A DNA stretch of 64,000 bases from Symbiodinium natans (taxonomy: Eukaryota; Sar; Dinophyceae; Suessiales; Symbiodiniaceae): positions 195,022-259,021 of the forward strand of contig CAJNDS010002201.1 of the NCBI GenBank assembly GCA_905221605.1, given 5' to 3'. Position 1 is the stretch's first letter; every line of letters begins with the position of its first letter. The position numbers and the translations under genes were made by a program. Positions 54,277 through 64,000 of the stretch are shown here, piece after piece. The notes under the pieces are model-generated. The model was not told the DNA's origin. It made no database searches and saw nothing but the letters and a program-made list of their open reading frames with translations.

Positions 54277-55690
54277 GCGGTTTGCAGTTGTCAGTCAGCT
54301 CAGGCTGACTCGCGAATAGGTTCTTATAGGTTCTTCTGCTTTCATCCGTCATCATCATCGCCCTCAGCCGACGATGTCCGAGTGATTTTGGGCGATTCCG
54401 GAACCGCCCAGAACCGTCCGTTGGCACCCGGAAGAGCCCGGACTTTATGACTTCTGCACTTGAGGGGCCCTCGGTGTATGTTCAAGAGATGCTTGGCCAT
54501 GCGCCGGCGGGCGGCGCCGGGGCGGGCGGCGCCGGGGCGGACGGCGGGCACGCGGGGTGGAAACCCTCGAAACGCTCTGAAAGTCCCACATCTTGCAGGG
54601 TGCAAAGGTAGTGCACAGTTTTCCAAAGCTTTCGAGGCGCGACTGGTCCGGGGAATCCGGGGAAGCCAGCAAACACCTTGAGGCCCTGCAAGGCCCGACC
54701 AAACACTCCCGTGGCCTCAATCTCTATAAGGCACTCAGGGTTTTCCTGCCAATAAAGGATCTGAGGCTTTCTTCACGCAGGGCCCAGATCTTCCCGAGGT
54801 GGTCTGGCGAACCGTGGCTAACGTTGCTTTGTCAACAAGAGCTGTCGTTAATGGCTGTAATAGCTAACGAGGCCTTCTTGGCCTCCCAAAGCTTTCCAAG
54901 GCTCTTCCAGCCGGTATCTCTCGTTAGCGGTGCATCAAGTGGCTTTTGCAACCAGCTGAACCCTAGACTCCCTAGACCTTCATGAGCATGCTTGATCTGG
55001 CGCTTGTACCATTCTACGATTTTTGCCCCTTCCATGCCCCATCGCCCGCATGGTGTGACGCCGGGTCAGGAATGAGGCCGAAGCGGACCGCGTAGCGCTA
55101 AAAGCTGCTAACAGTTCGGCCACTCTTTAAGGAAGGCAGGCCTTTTGGCAGTTCTTTGCTGCCCTGCATTGCGTCCTCGCGCGCGCCGAGTGCCTCGTGC
55201 ACTTTCCTTAGGAGATGCCAAGAACTTGGCGAGCTCTGAGCACAATGGGGACACTCACGCTTTTCTGGTCGAAATTCAATAACCACTTGGGCAGCTACGA
55301 GCTCCCTTTGCCGCCTTTGCCAACCCGCGGCCCTTCCACGGCCACGGCATCCTCGCTGGAACCTCCAAGTTGACAACATATTGTCATAAGTCATTGACAC
55401 ACTGGCTTGACATGGACTGACTGACTACATGCGGCAATTCGTTGTAACCCTAGCACTTCTAGTTTTCTGGAGCAATGCTAGATAGTTACCAATTGACCTT
55501 TGCAACGTGCGTTGTCGAGTATTTGAGGGCAACCGTGGAGCAAGGTGGCCACGAGCTAATTATACCTAAGTATACCTAATGTCTCAGGGTACCGGATCAA
55601 AGACCACCGCAACAATGGCAGGAGCGCCACTTGGCCCGTGTAGACTGTGCAGCCGAAAGCTGGCGACGCTCCACCAAAGAATTGCTGCCA
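54277..55690. other. No gene recognised; GC-rich direct repeat
   Basis: GCGGGCGGCGCCGGGGCG is directly repeated at about 54506-54540. Frames of 90-130 codons occur on both strands without domains. No gene supported. Confidence 0.35.
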
Positions 55691-55699
55691 CTCCCGTGG

Positions 55700-55935
55700 C
55701 ATTCAGGACGAGGTTCCTTGGAGGTGCAGTACGCTGGACAGCGGCAGCATCTTAAACGGGCTGAGATAAAAAGCACCACTGACTTCACGTGCAGGGTGGC
55801 CGTGGGCTTGAAGGTCACTTCGTAAGATTTCGTCTTCGTCAGCTCTTGCCGAGGGACAGGAGTCCCCTCACGCTGAACCCCCAGCTTCCACGGCGAGACA
55901 TGAACAAAAGCCGCAAGATGGCACATCCCTAGCAA
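55700..55935 (-). CDS. Unrecognised exon
   Basis: The minus strand from about 55925 to 55730 reads GMCHLAAFVHVSPWKLGVQR, EGTPVPRQELTKTKSYEVTF, KPTATLHVKSVVLFISARL. The composition is typical of coding sequence. No family is recognised. Confidence 0.4.
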
Positions 55936-55965
55936 AGTCTAACGCTAGGCTAAGAGTTCCACCAA

Positions 55966-56320
55966 TCACTCATCTGCAAATGCAGGCATTCCTGAACAAT
56001 GTGAGGGGATGGGGATGTGTGGGGGGTGGCACCATTCCAGCCATGAATGTCTGAAGTTTGTGCATCGCGCTTGAGCTAGAAAAAGCGCACCAAAACTTGC
56101 ATCGAGCGAGCTGAGCACATGTTCAAGAAAGCTTCTGCAAGCATCTACAAGCGATGTTTCCGGCTGCTGCGACAGCATGCTGACCATGGCAGAGAGCCCC
56201 AGTGAACCTCTCAGCGGGAATCGCGTTCTCAAGCTTGCATCTGTCATGCCATAGTGTCCTTCGCTCGCGTTCTGAGGCAAAGAACATCCGATGTTCCCGG
56301 CCATCAGCTGCAATGGTCAT
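55966..56320 (-). CDS. Unrecognised exons next to the petA array
   Basis: In one frame about 56320-56205 reads DGREHRMFFASERERRTLWH, DRCKLENAIPAERF. In another about 56205-56050 reads GSLGLSAMVSMLSQQPETSL, VDACRSFLEHVLSSLDASFG. The switch near 56205 lacks room for a normal intron, so either one frame is spurious or the gene is frameshifted. Confidence 0.3.
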
Positions 56321-56567
56321 GGCTGCATTGCTGCAACCTGCAAGCTCTAGGCTCTATGGGGGCTCCACCAGGTGGTGCATCCTGAAAATCGCTGGAATCT
56401 GCACGAAGCGCTGTGCGGACGCATGACTTTCTCCGCTTACCCACGTGTCGCCGTTCTGCGAGATCGAAAAATTCTGTCTACTGCTTGCGTGCGGTTCGAT
56501 CCCAGGCTCGGCAGGAGCCTAAGCCGCTTTCTTTAGTAAAGTTAACAGATGTCACACCGCAGTCACA

Positions 56568-57993
56568 TCAGAAGCCTTCCGCGAGCTGCACCTTCTCGAA
56601 CTGCTTCTTCTTGAGGACGAAAGACAGCTGAGCAATGAAGCAAGAAAAGGCAAACGCGCAATAGGCATAGACGCGATTCATGTCCTTGGGCAGCAGACTG
56701 CCAAACTGTGCACAACGTGAATTCGTCCGCGCGTTGTGCCGCTGTGCTGCTTGACGCTTGCTTCTTTAGTGTTGCTAGAGCATTCAGCCTTACAGGAGCT
56801 ACAGTAGCCACCATGAAAACTCGCAACAGCTCGCCCAAAGCCAGCCGAGTGTCCTGAAGGATGCACTCCTTCTCCTCCTGCCCAAATCCACCGACGTTGG
56901 GGTTGGTGGTGATCGGCTCATCCTTCTCCACCTCGTCGCCCACCTGTACGACAATGTCCGAACCAGGCAGCATCTCCTGAGTTTTGGCCTCCCCAGACGG
57001 GGTGGTGATGGTCACCTTCAAGCCTTCGACAGCGGTCACGGTGCCAGTCGCACTGGCGAAGAACTGGTTGTTGTTGCTCTGGTTGCCTTCTGGATAGACC
57101 TGGCCACGGCCGCGGTTGCCACCGAAGTAAAAGATGCCCTTGCCGAAGAGAATCTTGTCATCGGTGTTGGGGTCTGGGGCCAGGACGGGCAGGACCATCT
57201 TCTCGTAGGTCTCGCCGGGAACCGGCCCTGCGACCACGATGTTGGGGTACTCCTTGCTGTAGGCAGACCATGCAAGCCCCTTCATCTCCTTCTTCAATGG
57301 CTTCGGCAAACGATCCTTTGGAGCCAGCTTCCAGCCCTCTGGCATCACGGCAATGGCTCCGATGTTCATCGGCCCCTTGGATCCATCTGCGATGGGCTGG
57401 CGGCGCTTCGCATACTTGGCCGGGATCTCCACTTCAGTTTTGAAGATAGTGTCCGGCAAGACGGCTTGCGGAATCCTCACCTCAATGGGCTTCGAGGCCA
57501 GGTGACAGTTGGCGCACACAATCTTGCCGGTGTACTCGCGCGGGTTGGCGTAGTTCTGCTGTGCGAAGATGGGGTAGGCCACCGCGGACTCCATGGACGA
57601 TGTGAAGACCATGGCAGCAGCTGCTCCAGCTAGAGCCTGCTTGGCGAAGTCCTGCACGTCTTGGATGTGCTGGTCGGTCTCCTCCAGGGTCGGGGCCTCC
57701 ACTCCATCCAGCTGTGCACGGCAGGCCACCAGCTGGTCTCGGAAGTAGGTCTCACTGCCCACAGAGCTGGACAGACCGGTGGCAACGGGACCGGTCTTTG
57801 CCGCCCGGGCACCGCGGGCCTTGCGTCGCAGGCCGGTCGCCGTCACGAGGCCAGCCGCTGCCAGCGCGGTGCCTGTGCTGCTGGAGACCCATGTGCCCGC
57901 GTTGTTGGCCTTGGTGGCCTGTGGCTCCACATGCACCTGTGGAGCAATTGTGGACGGGCTGATGACCGTGAAGGCGGCGTTGGAAGACAGCAT
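56568..57993 (-). CDS. petA: Cytochrome f, nuclear-encoded plastid precursor (array copy 1)
   Basis: Cytochrome f is the c-type haem subunit of thylakoid cytochrome b6f and passes electrons to plastocyanin or cytochrome c6. Exon 1 is 57993-56854, exon 2 is 56684-56568, giving 418 residues. The mature protein starts at Tyr140 after ESAVA (YPIFAQQNY, whose alpha-amino group is the axial haem ligand). The haem motif CANCH is at 160-164. The large domain ends ECILQ, and exon 2 supplies DMNRVYAYCAFAF, the membrane helix and LKKKQFEKVQLAEGF, the conserved stromal end. Mature length of about 279 is normal. The intron is GA-AG, 169 bases. Residues 1-139 are a long leader with a second hydrophobic stretch (GTALAAAGLVTATG) before RRKARG, as in dinoflagellate plastid precursors. 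The first residues are not a clear signal peptide. Here the frame stays open upstream to an ATG at 58056. Confidence 0.95.
56685..56853 (-). other. GA-AG intron of petA copy 1
   Basis: The upstream exon ends CTTCAG and the intron starts GACACTCGG; it ends CCCAAG before GACATGAATCG. AGGACA is present at both ends. Joining gives ILQDMNRVY, which aligns without gap to the ILQDPLRVQ of other cytochrome f proteins. Equivalent introns lie at 58545-58713, 60361-60536 and 62183-62358. Confidence 0.9.
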
Positions 57994-58057
57994 GGCACCT
58001 AACAAGCCGCGTCCTTGCCGCAGCCTTTTGACACTTGGAGCCTGGTACAGCTGCAAA

Positions 58058-58427
58058 TTTCTGGTGGTCTTTGAAACTTGCGACTGATGACTGATTACGC
58101 GACGAATCCTTCTTTGTTCGTCCCCAATGTACGCAGCTGCCTCTTCAGGATGGTCTCAAGGCTGAGGGCTCAGAGAGGTGAAGTACCAGTGCTTTCAGGT
58201 CATTGCGAAGTCATTGTTACGTGCGAGGCTGGCGTCTGCTCCCTACATTTGGTGTCGTTGACCCAACCCCCGCATGTGCGCTTTCTCCGCTTACCCACGT
58301 GTCGCCGTCGCCGTGCTGCGAGATCGAAAAATTCTGTCTACTGCTCGCGTGCGGTTCGATCCCAGGCTCGGCGGGAGCCTAAGCCGCTTTCTTTAGTAAA
58401 GTTAACAGATGTCACACCGCAGTCACA
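58058..58427. repeat. petA array spacer, type A
   Basis: Spacer between copies 1 and 2. About 58278-58427 nearly duplicates 56424-56567, the 3' flank of copy 1. It includes a GGTTCGATCCC word resembling a tRNA B box, but no cloverleaf can be drawn. The part at 58058-58277 has no match in the other spacers. Confidence 0.8.
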
Positions 58428-59853
58428 TCAGAAGCCTTCCGCAAGCTGCACCTTCTCGAACTGCTTCTTCTTGAGGACGAAAGACAGCTGAGCAATGAAG
58501 CAAGAAAAGGCAAACGCGCAATAGGCATAGACGCGATTCATGTCCTTGGGCAGCAGACTGCCAAACTGTGCACAACGTGAATTCGTCCGCGCATTGTGCC
58601 GCTGTGCTGCTTGACGCTTGCTTCTTTAGTGTTGCTAGAGCATTCGGCCTTACAGGAGCTACAGTAGCCACCATGAAAACTCGCAACAGCTCGCCCAAAG
58701 CCAGCCGAGTGTCCTGAAGGATGCACTCCTTCTCCTCCTGCCCAAATCCACCGACGTTGGGGTTGGTGGTGATCGGCTCATCCTTCTCCACCTCGTCGCC
58801 CACCTGTACGACAATGTCCGAACCAGGCAGCATCTCCTGAGTTTTGGCCTCCCCAGACGGGGTGGTGATGGTCACCTTCAAGCCTTCGACAGCGGTCACG
58901 GTGCCAGTCGCACTGGCGAAGAACTGGTTGTTGTTGCTCTGGTTGCCTTCTGGATAGACCTGGCCACGGCCGCGGTTGCCACCGAAGTAAAAGATGCCCT
59001 TGCCGAAGAGAATCTTGTCATCGGTGTTGGGGTCTGGGGCCAGGACGGGCAGGACCATCTTCTCGTAGGTCTCGCCGGGAACCGGCCCTGCGACCACGAT
59101 GTTGGGGTACTCCTTGCTGTAGGCAGACCATGCAAGCCCCTTCATCTCCTTCTTCAATGGCTTCGGCAAACGATCCTTTGGAGCCAGCTTCCAGCCCTCT
59201 GGCATCACGGCAATGGCTCCGATGTTCATCGGCCCCTTGGATCCATCTGCGATGGGCTGGCGGCGCTTCGCATACTTGGCCGGAATCTCCACTTCAGTTT
59301 TGAAGATAGTGTCCGGCAAGACGGCTTGCGGAATCCTCACCTCAATGGGCTTCGAGGCCAGGTGACAGTTGGCGCACACAATCTTGCCGGTGTACTCGCG
59401 CGGGTTGGCGTAGTTCTGCTGTGCGAAGATAGGGTAGGCCACTGCGGACTCCATGGACGATGTGAAGACCATGGCAGCAGCTGCTCCAGCTAGAGCCTGC
59501 TTGGCGAAGTCCTGCACGTCTTGGATGTGCTGGTCGGTCTCCTCCAGGGTCGGGGCCTCCACTCCATCCAGCTGTGCACGGCAGGCCACCAGCTGGTCTC
59601 GGAAGTAGGTCTCACTGCCCACAGAGCTGGACAGACCGGTAGCAACGGGACCGGTCCTTGCCGCCCGAGCACCGCGGGCCTTGCGTCGCAGGCCGGCCGC
59701 CGTCACGAGGCCAGCCGCTGCCAGCGCGGTGCCTGTGCTGCTGGAGACCCATGTGCCCGCGTTGTTGGCCTTGGTGGCCTGTGGCTCCACATGCACCTGT
59801 GGAGCAATTGTGGACGGGCTGATGACCGTGAAGGCGGCGTTGGAAGACAGCAT
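58428..59853 (-). CDS. petA: Cytochrome f, nuclear-encoded plastid precursor (array copy 2)
   Basis: Exon 1 59853-58714, exon 2 58544-58428, same structure as copy 1. The intron is 169 bases and nearly identical to that of copy 1. The mature protein and haem motif are the same. The leader differs by a few residues (AAGL, AART). The ATG at 59853 is preceded in frame by LLGA codons and then a TAG, so this ATG is the first in its frame and a splice or trans-splice acceptor may lie at TTAG just before it. The 3' flank matches copy 1 (type A) while the 5' flank matches copy 3. Confidence 0.95.
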
Positions 59854-59879
59854 GGCACCTAACAAGCCGTGTCCTTGCC

Positions 59880-60243
59880 GCTTCTACCTCTGCACTTGGA
59901 GCCCGCCACGACTGCAGGAACATGCAGGAACGCATCGATGTTGGCAGCAGGTGACAGTATATCTGGGCCCTGACGACGATTTATGTCTGACACCTGGATT
60001 TTTGCACCATGTCAGCCCCCAGTGGGCGTGCAACGTGCAGCGGGCACTACGAGCTCACACGCTATGTGCGGTGAGCGCTGGACTCAAAAACTCATGCTGC
60101 AGAGTGCTGGACTGAATTTGGGCCTCATATGGCCTCGTCAACTATTTAGGAGCACTTGTCGGAGGCCCATCTAGGCATGCCGCGAAGATTGGTGGGTGCA
60201 CACCCCCAGCGTGAAAAAAATGACTTGCTTACTTCTGCGGGTG
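59880..60243. repeat. petA array spacer, type B (first)
   Basis: About 364 bases between copies 2 and 3, almost identical to 61703-62065. It should carry both the 3' end of copy 2's neighbour transcript and the promoter and trans-splice acceptor of copy 2 on the minus strand. No TATA-like motif is evident; dinoflagellate promoters often lack one. Confidence 0.85.
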
Positions 60244-61676
60244 TCAGAAGCCTTCCGCGAGCTGCACCTTCTCGAACTGCTTCTTCTTGAGGACGAAAGA
60301 CAGCTGAGCAATGAAGCAAGAAAAGGCAAACGCGCAATAGGCATAGACGCGATTCATGTCCTTGGTCAGCAGACTGCCAAACTGTGCACAGCGTGAATTC
60401 GTTCCACGCATCGTGCCGCTGTGCCTCTGTGCTGCTTGCTTCTTTAGTGTTGTTAGAGCATTCAGCGTTGCAGGAGCTACAGATGCTACAGTAGCAACCA
60501 TTAAAACTCGCAGTTGCCTGCCCAAAGCCGAGTGTCCTGAAGGATGCACTCCTTCTCCTCCTGCCCAAATCCACCGACGTTGGGGTTGGTGGTGATCGGC
60601 TCATCCTTCTCCACCTCGTCGCCCACCTGTACGACAATGTCCGAACCAGGCAGCATCTCCTGAGTTTTGGCCTCCCCAGACGGGGTGGTGATGGTCACCT
60701 TCAAGCCTTCGACAGCGGTCACGGTGCCAGTCGCACTGGCGAAGAACTGGTTGTTGTTGCTCTGGTTGCCTTCTGGATAGACCTGGCCACGGCCGCGGTT
60801 GCCACCGAAGTAAAAGATGCCCTTGCCGAAGAGAATCTTGTCATCGGTGTTGGGGTCTGGGGCCAGGACGGGCAGGACCATCTTCTCGTAGGTCTCGCCG
60901 GGAACCGGCCCTGCGACCACGATGTTGGGGTACTCCTTGCTGTAGGCAGACCATGCAAGCCCCTTCATCTCCTTCTTCAATGGCTTCGGCAAACGATCCT
61001 TTGGAGCCAGCTTCCAGCCCTCTGGCATCACGGCAATGGCTCCGATGTTCATCGGCCCCTTGGATCCATCTGCGATGGGCTGGCGGCGCTTCGCATACTT
61101 GGCCGGGATCTCCACTTCAGTTTTGAAGATAGTGTCCGGCAAGACGGCTTGCGGAATCCTCACCTCAATGGGCTTCGAGGCCAGGTGACAGTTGGCGCAC
61201 ACAATCTTGCCGGTGTACTCGCGCGGGTTGGCGTAGTTCTGCTGTGCGAAGATGGGGTAGGCCACCGCGGACTCCATGGACGATGTGAAGACCATGGCAG
61301 CAGCTGCTCCAGCTAGAGCCTGCTTGGCGAAGTCCTGCACGTCTTGGATGTGCTGGTCGGTCTCCTCCAGGGTCGGGGCCTCCACTCCATCCAGCTGTGC
61401 ACGGCAGGCCACCAGCTGGTCTCGGAAGTAGGTCTCACTGCCCACAGAACTGGACAGACCGGTAGCAACAGGACCGGTCTTTGCCGCCCGGGCACCGCGG
61501 GCCTTGCGTCGCAGGCCGGCCGCCGTCACGAGGCCAGCCGCTGCCAGCGCGGTGCCTGTGCTGCTGGAGACCCATGTGCCCGCGTTGTTGGCCTTGGTGG
61601 CCTGTGGCTCCACATGCACCTGTGGAGCAATTGTGGACGGGCTGATGACCGTGAAGGCGGCGTTGGAAGACAGCAT
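60244..61676 (-). CDS. petA: Cytochrome f, nuclear-encoded plastid precursor (array copy 3)
   Basis: Exon 1 61676-60537, exon 2 60360-60244. The intron is 176 bases with small indels relative to copies 1 and 2, but has the same GA-AG ends. Mature protein identical to the other copies as far as I can read. Leader variants AAGL and AAKT. The same first ATG and upstream in-frame TAG as in copy 2. Its 3' flank is type B, shared with copy 4. Confidence 0.95.
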
Positions 61677-61702
61677 GGCGCCTAACAAGCCGTGTCCTTG
61701 CC

Positions 61703-62065
61703 GCTTCTACCTCTGCACTTGGAGCCCGCCACGACTGCAGGAACATGCAGGAACGCATCGATGTTGGCAGCAGGTGACAGTATATCTGGGCTCTGACGAC
61801 GATTTATGTCTGACACCTGGATTTTTGCACCATGTCAGCCCCCAGTGGGCGTGCAACGTGCAGCGGGCACTACGAGCTCACACGCTATGTGCGGTGAGCG
61901 CTGGACTCAAAAACTCATGCTGCAGAGTGCTGGACTGAATTTTGGCCTCATATGGCCTCGTCAACTATTTAGGAGCACTTGTCGGAGGCCCATCTAGGCA
62001 TGCCGCGAAGATTGGTGGGTGCACACCCCCAGCGTGAAAAAATGACTTGCTTACTTCTGCGGGTG
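61703..62065. repeat. petA array spacer, type B (second)
   Basis: About 363 bases between copies 3 and 4, differing from 59880-60243 at only a handful of positions, including one base in an A run near 62038. Confidence 0.85.
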
Positions 62066-63498
62066 TCAGAAGCCTTCCGCGAGCTGCACCTTCTCGAACT
62101 GCTTCTTCTTGAGGACGAAAGACAGCTGAGCAATGAAGCAAGAAAAGGCAAAAGCGCAATAGGCATAGACGCGATTCATGTCCTTGGTCAGCACACTGCC
62201 AAACTGTGCACAGCGTGAATTCGTTCCACGCATCGTGCCGCTGTGCCTCTGTGCTGCTTGCTTCTTTAGTGTTGTTAGAGCATTCAGCGTTGCAGGAGCT
62301 ACAGATGCTACAGCAGCAACAATTAAAACTCGCAGTTGCCTGCCCAAAGCCGAGTGTCCTGAAGGATGCACTCCTTCTCCTCCTGCCCAAATCCACCGAC
62401 GTTGGGGTTGGTGGTGATGGGCTCATCCTTCTCCACCTCGTCGCCCACCTGTACGACAATGTCCGAACCAGGCAGCATCTCCTGAGTTTTGGCCTCACCA
62501 GACGGGGTGGTGATGGTCACCTTCAAGCCTTCGACAGCGGTCACGGTGCCAGTCGCACTGGCGAAGAACTGGTTGTTGTTGCTCTGGTTGCCTTCTGGAT
62601 AGACCTGGCCACGGCCGCGGTTGCCACCGAAGTAAAAGATGCCCTTGCCGAAGAGGATCTTGTCATCGGTGTTGGGGTCTGGGGCCAGGACGGGCAGGAC
62701 CATCTTCTCGTAGGTCTCGCCGGGAACCGGCCCTGCGACCACGATGTTGGGGTACTCCTTGCTGTAGGCAGACCAAGCAAGCCCCTTCATTTCCTTCTTC
62801 AATGGCTTCGGCAAACGATCCTTTGGAGCCAGCTTCCAGCCCTCTGGCATCACGGCAATGGCTCCGATGTTCATCGGCCCCTTGGATCCATCTGCGATGG
62901 GCTGGCGGCGCTTCGCATACTTGGCCGGAATCTCCACTTCAGTCTTGAAGATAGTGTCCGGCAAGACGGCTTGCGGAATCCTCACCTCAATGGGCTTCGA
63001 GGCCAGGTGACAGTTGGCGCACACAATCTTGCCGGTGTACTCGCGCGGGTTGGCGTAGTTCTGCTGTGCGAAGATAGGGTAGGCCACCGCGGACTCCATG
63101 GACGATGTGAAGACCATGGCAGCAGCTGCTCCAGCTAGAGCCTGCTTGGCGAAGTCCTGCACGTCTTGGATGTGCTGGTCGGTCTCCTCAAGGGTCGGGG
63201 CCTCCACTCCATCCAGCTGTGCACGGCAGGCCACCAGCTGGTCTCGGAAGTAGGTCTCACTGCCCACAGAGCTGGACAGACCGGTAGCAACGGGACCGGT
63301 CCTTGCCGCCCGAGCACCGCGGGCCTTGCGTCGCAGGCCGGCCGCCGTCACGAGGCCAGCCGCTGCCAGCGCGGTGCCTGTGCTGCTGGAGACCCATGTG
63401 CCCGCGTTGTTGGCCTTGGTGGCCTGTGGCTCCACATGCACCTGTGGAGCAATTGTGGACGGGCTGATGACCGTGAAGGCGGCGTTGGAAGACAGCAT
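62066..63498 (-). CDS. petA: Cytochrome f, nuclear-encoded plastid precursor (array copy 4)
   Basis: Exon 1 63498-62359, exon 2 62182-62066, intron 176 bases. Same protein layout as copies 1-3, leader variants AAGL and AART. Silent differences are scattered through exon 1, for example near 62419, 62656 and 62943. It is the most upstream copy seen. Its 5' flank (63526 onwards) does not match the other spacers, so it is probably the first gene of the array in the transcription direction. The array could not be followed beyond it. Confidence 0.95.
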
Positions 63499-63666
63499 GG
63501 CACCTAACAAGCCGTGTCCTTGCCGCTCCTAGCTCGTGGGCGCTTGAAGCCCGCCACTGCTTGCACGCAATCCGGAGCTGGGTGCTGAATGAATGTGGAC
63601 TTGCCTCACTTGTCCTCTGCGTTGCATGCAGCTCACCAGACTCACTGGCCGGCCTTGTTTGTCTCA

Positions 63667-63775
63667 CCTCCACGACTGCCTCAACAAGCATGGAACGGAG
63701 CAGAGTCTGCCTTGGCGTCCGCTCGTCGAGATCAACGACGTTCACGGTGCAGAGTGCTGATGACGAAACAAACAA
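63667..63775 (-). CDS. Possible exon upstream of petA copy 4
   Basis: The minus strand from about 63775 reads LCTVNVVDLDERTPRQTLL, RSMLVEAVVE and then meets a canonical-looking donor GTGAGAC. It is either the last visible exon of another gene or a 5' exon of petA copy 4. No matching exon is present before copies 1-3. Confidence 0.3.
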
Positions 63776-63787
63776 ACAACCAACCAA

Positions 63788-63846
63788 ACACACGCAAACG
63801 CGCAAACACGCAAACACGCAAACACGCAACCAAAGAAACAAACAAG
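63788..63846. repeat. Short tandem repeat, unit CAAACACG
   Basis: CAAACACG/CAAACGCG is repeated about five times, flanked by CAAACAAA-type words. Confidence 0.85.
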
Positions 63847-63884
63847 CAAATTATTTTACTTCGAACATCCCCACCCTCTCTTGG

Positions 63885-64000
63885 TAGAGATACTCTGGGG
63901 TTGGGCACTCTAGGGAGACTCTGGGGCTGGGCACTCCGAGGACATTCTGGGGTGATGGGGTGGGCACTCTAGGGAGACTCTGGGGTTGGGCACTCCAGGG
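63885..64000. repeat. Minisatellite at the right edge, unit about 34 bases
   Basis: GGGCACTCTAGGGAGACTCT followed by GGGG(C/T)T recurs at least three times with variants (CCGAGGACATTCTGGGG). The array continues past the window end. Confidence 0.9.

Noticed and set aside
56488..56510. GGTTCGATCCC resembling a tRNA B box (also at 58353 in the second spacer)
   Set aside because: The T stem does not pair, and no A box or acceptor stem could be found upstream. Not a tRNA gene.
62206..63138. Plus-strand open frame of 310 codons across petA copy 4
   Set aside because: It is antisense to the conserved cytochrome f exon and intron. The frame is open only because of GC-rich codon use, and the same antisense frame occurs in part over the other copies.

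Overview
The window looks like nuclear DNA of a dinoflagellate, most likely one of the Symbiodiniaceae. Three things point there. First, two plastid proteins sit in a eukaryotic nuclear context: cytochrome f (four tandem copies) and CF1 ATP synthase epsilon. Peridinin dinoflagellates moved these to the nucleus. Second, reading frames join only if introns may begin with GA or GC as well as GT, as is known for Symbiodinium. Third, there are TTTAGGG/CCCTAAA telomere-type repeats, GC-rich codon use and large amounts of simple repeat. I could not resolve a species.

Every recognisable gene is on the minus strand. In order of coordinate they are: a calcium-dependent protein kinase (2178-4713, 3 exons), delta-tubulin (12129-13376, single exon), plastid AtpE (21955-22533, single exon), a Rossmann-like conserved protein of about ten small exons (32977-34492), a Calx-beta/ABC transporter fusion with a degenerate nucleotide-binding domain (38472-41432, 4 exons that join to exactly 840 codons), a protein with a Pex14-like N-terminus followed by a Ser/Asp-rich nuclear-type tail (44961-46334), and the cytochrome f array (56568-63498, four near-identical two-exon genes at about 1.82-1.86 kb spacing). 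Between them lie many exon-like segments whose translations look like protein but which I cannot name. Most are on the minus strand. Plus-strand candidates exist (notably 17388-18572 and 46951-47478) but are weaker, because GC-rich sequence also gives long open antisense frames.

Region by region: 1-883 is a CA microsatellite, a doubtful gene end and a telomere-like block. 2.2-5.3 kb holds the kinase and a doubtful upstream neighbour. 5.4-11 kb is poorly resolved. 11.1-16.5 kb holds delta-tubulin between unnamed minus-strand multi-exon genes. 17.4-25.9 kb is mixed, with a foldback element at 20916-21022 and AtpE at 22 kb. 25.9-31.5 kb is an unnamed multi-exon gene followed by long homopolymer and TA tracts. 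33-46.3 kb is the best gene-dense part. 46.6-48 kb holds a purine tract, a second foldback element and three telomere-type blocks in a head-to-head arrangement. 48.2-56.3 kb has unnamed exons and minisatellites. 56.5-63.5 kb is the cytochrome f array, and the window ends in a minisatellite.

The plastid genes (petA, atpE) serve photosynthetic electron transport and ATP synthesis. Delta-tubulin points to basal bodies or flagella. The kinase and the Calx-beta transporter suggest calcium-linked signalling. There is no operon-like logic. The tandem array is the one clear case of structure that probably relates to expression level.
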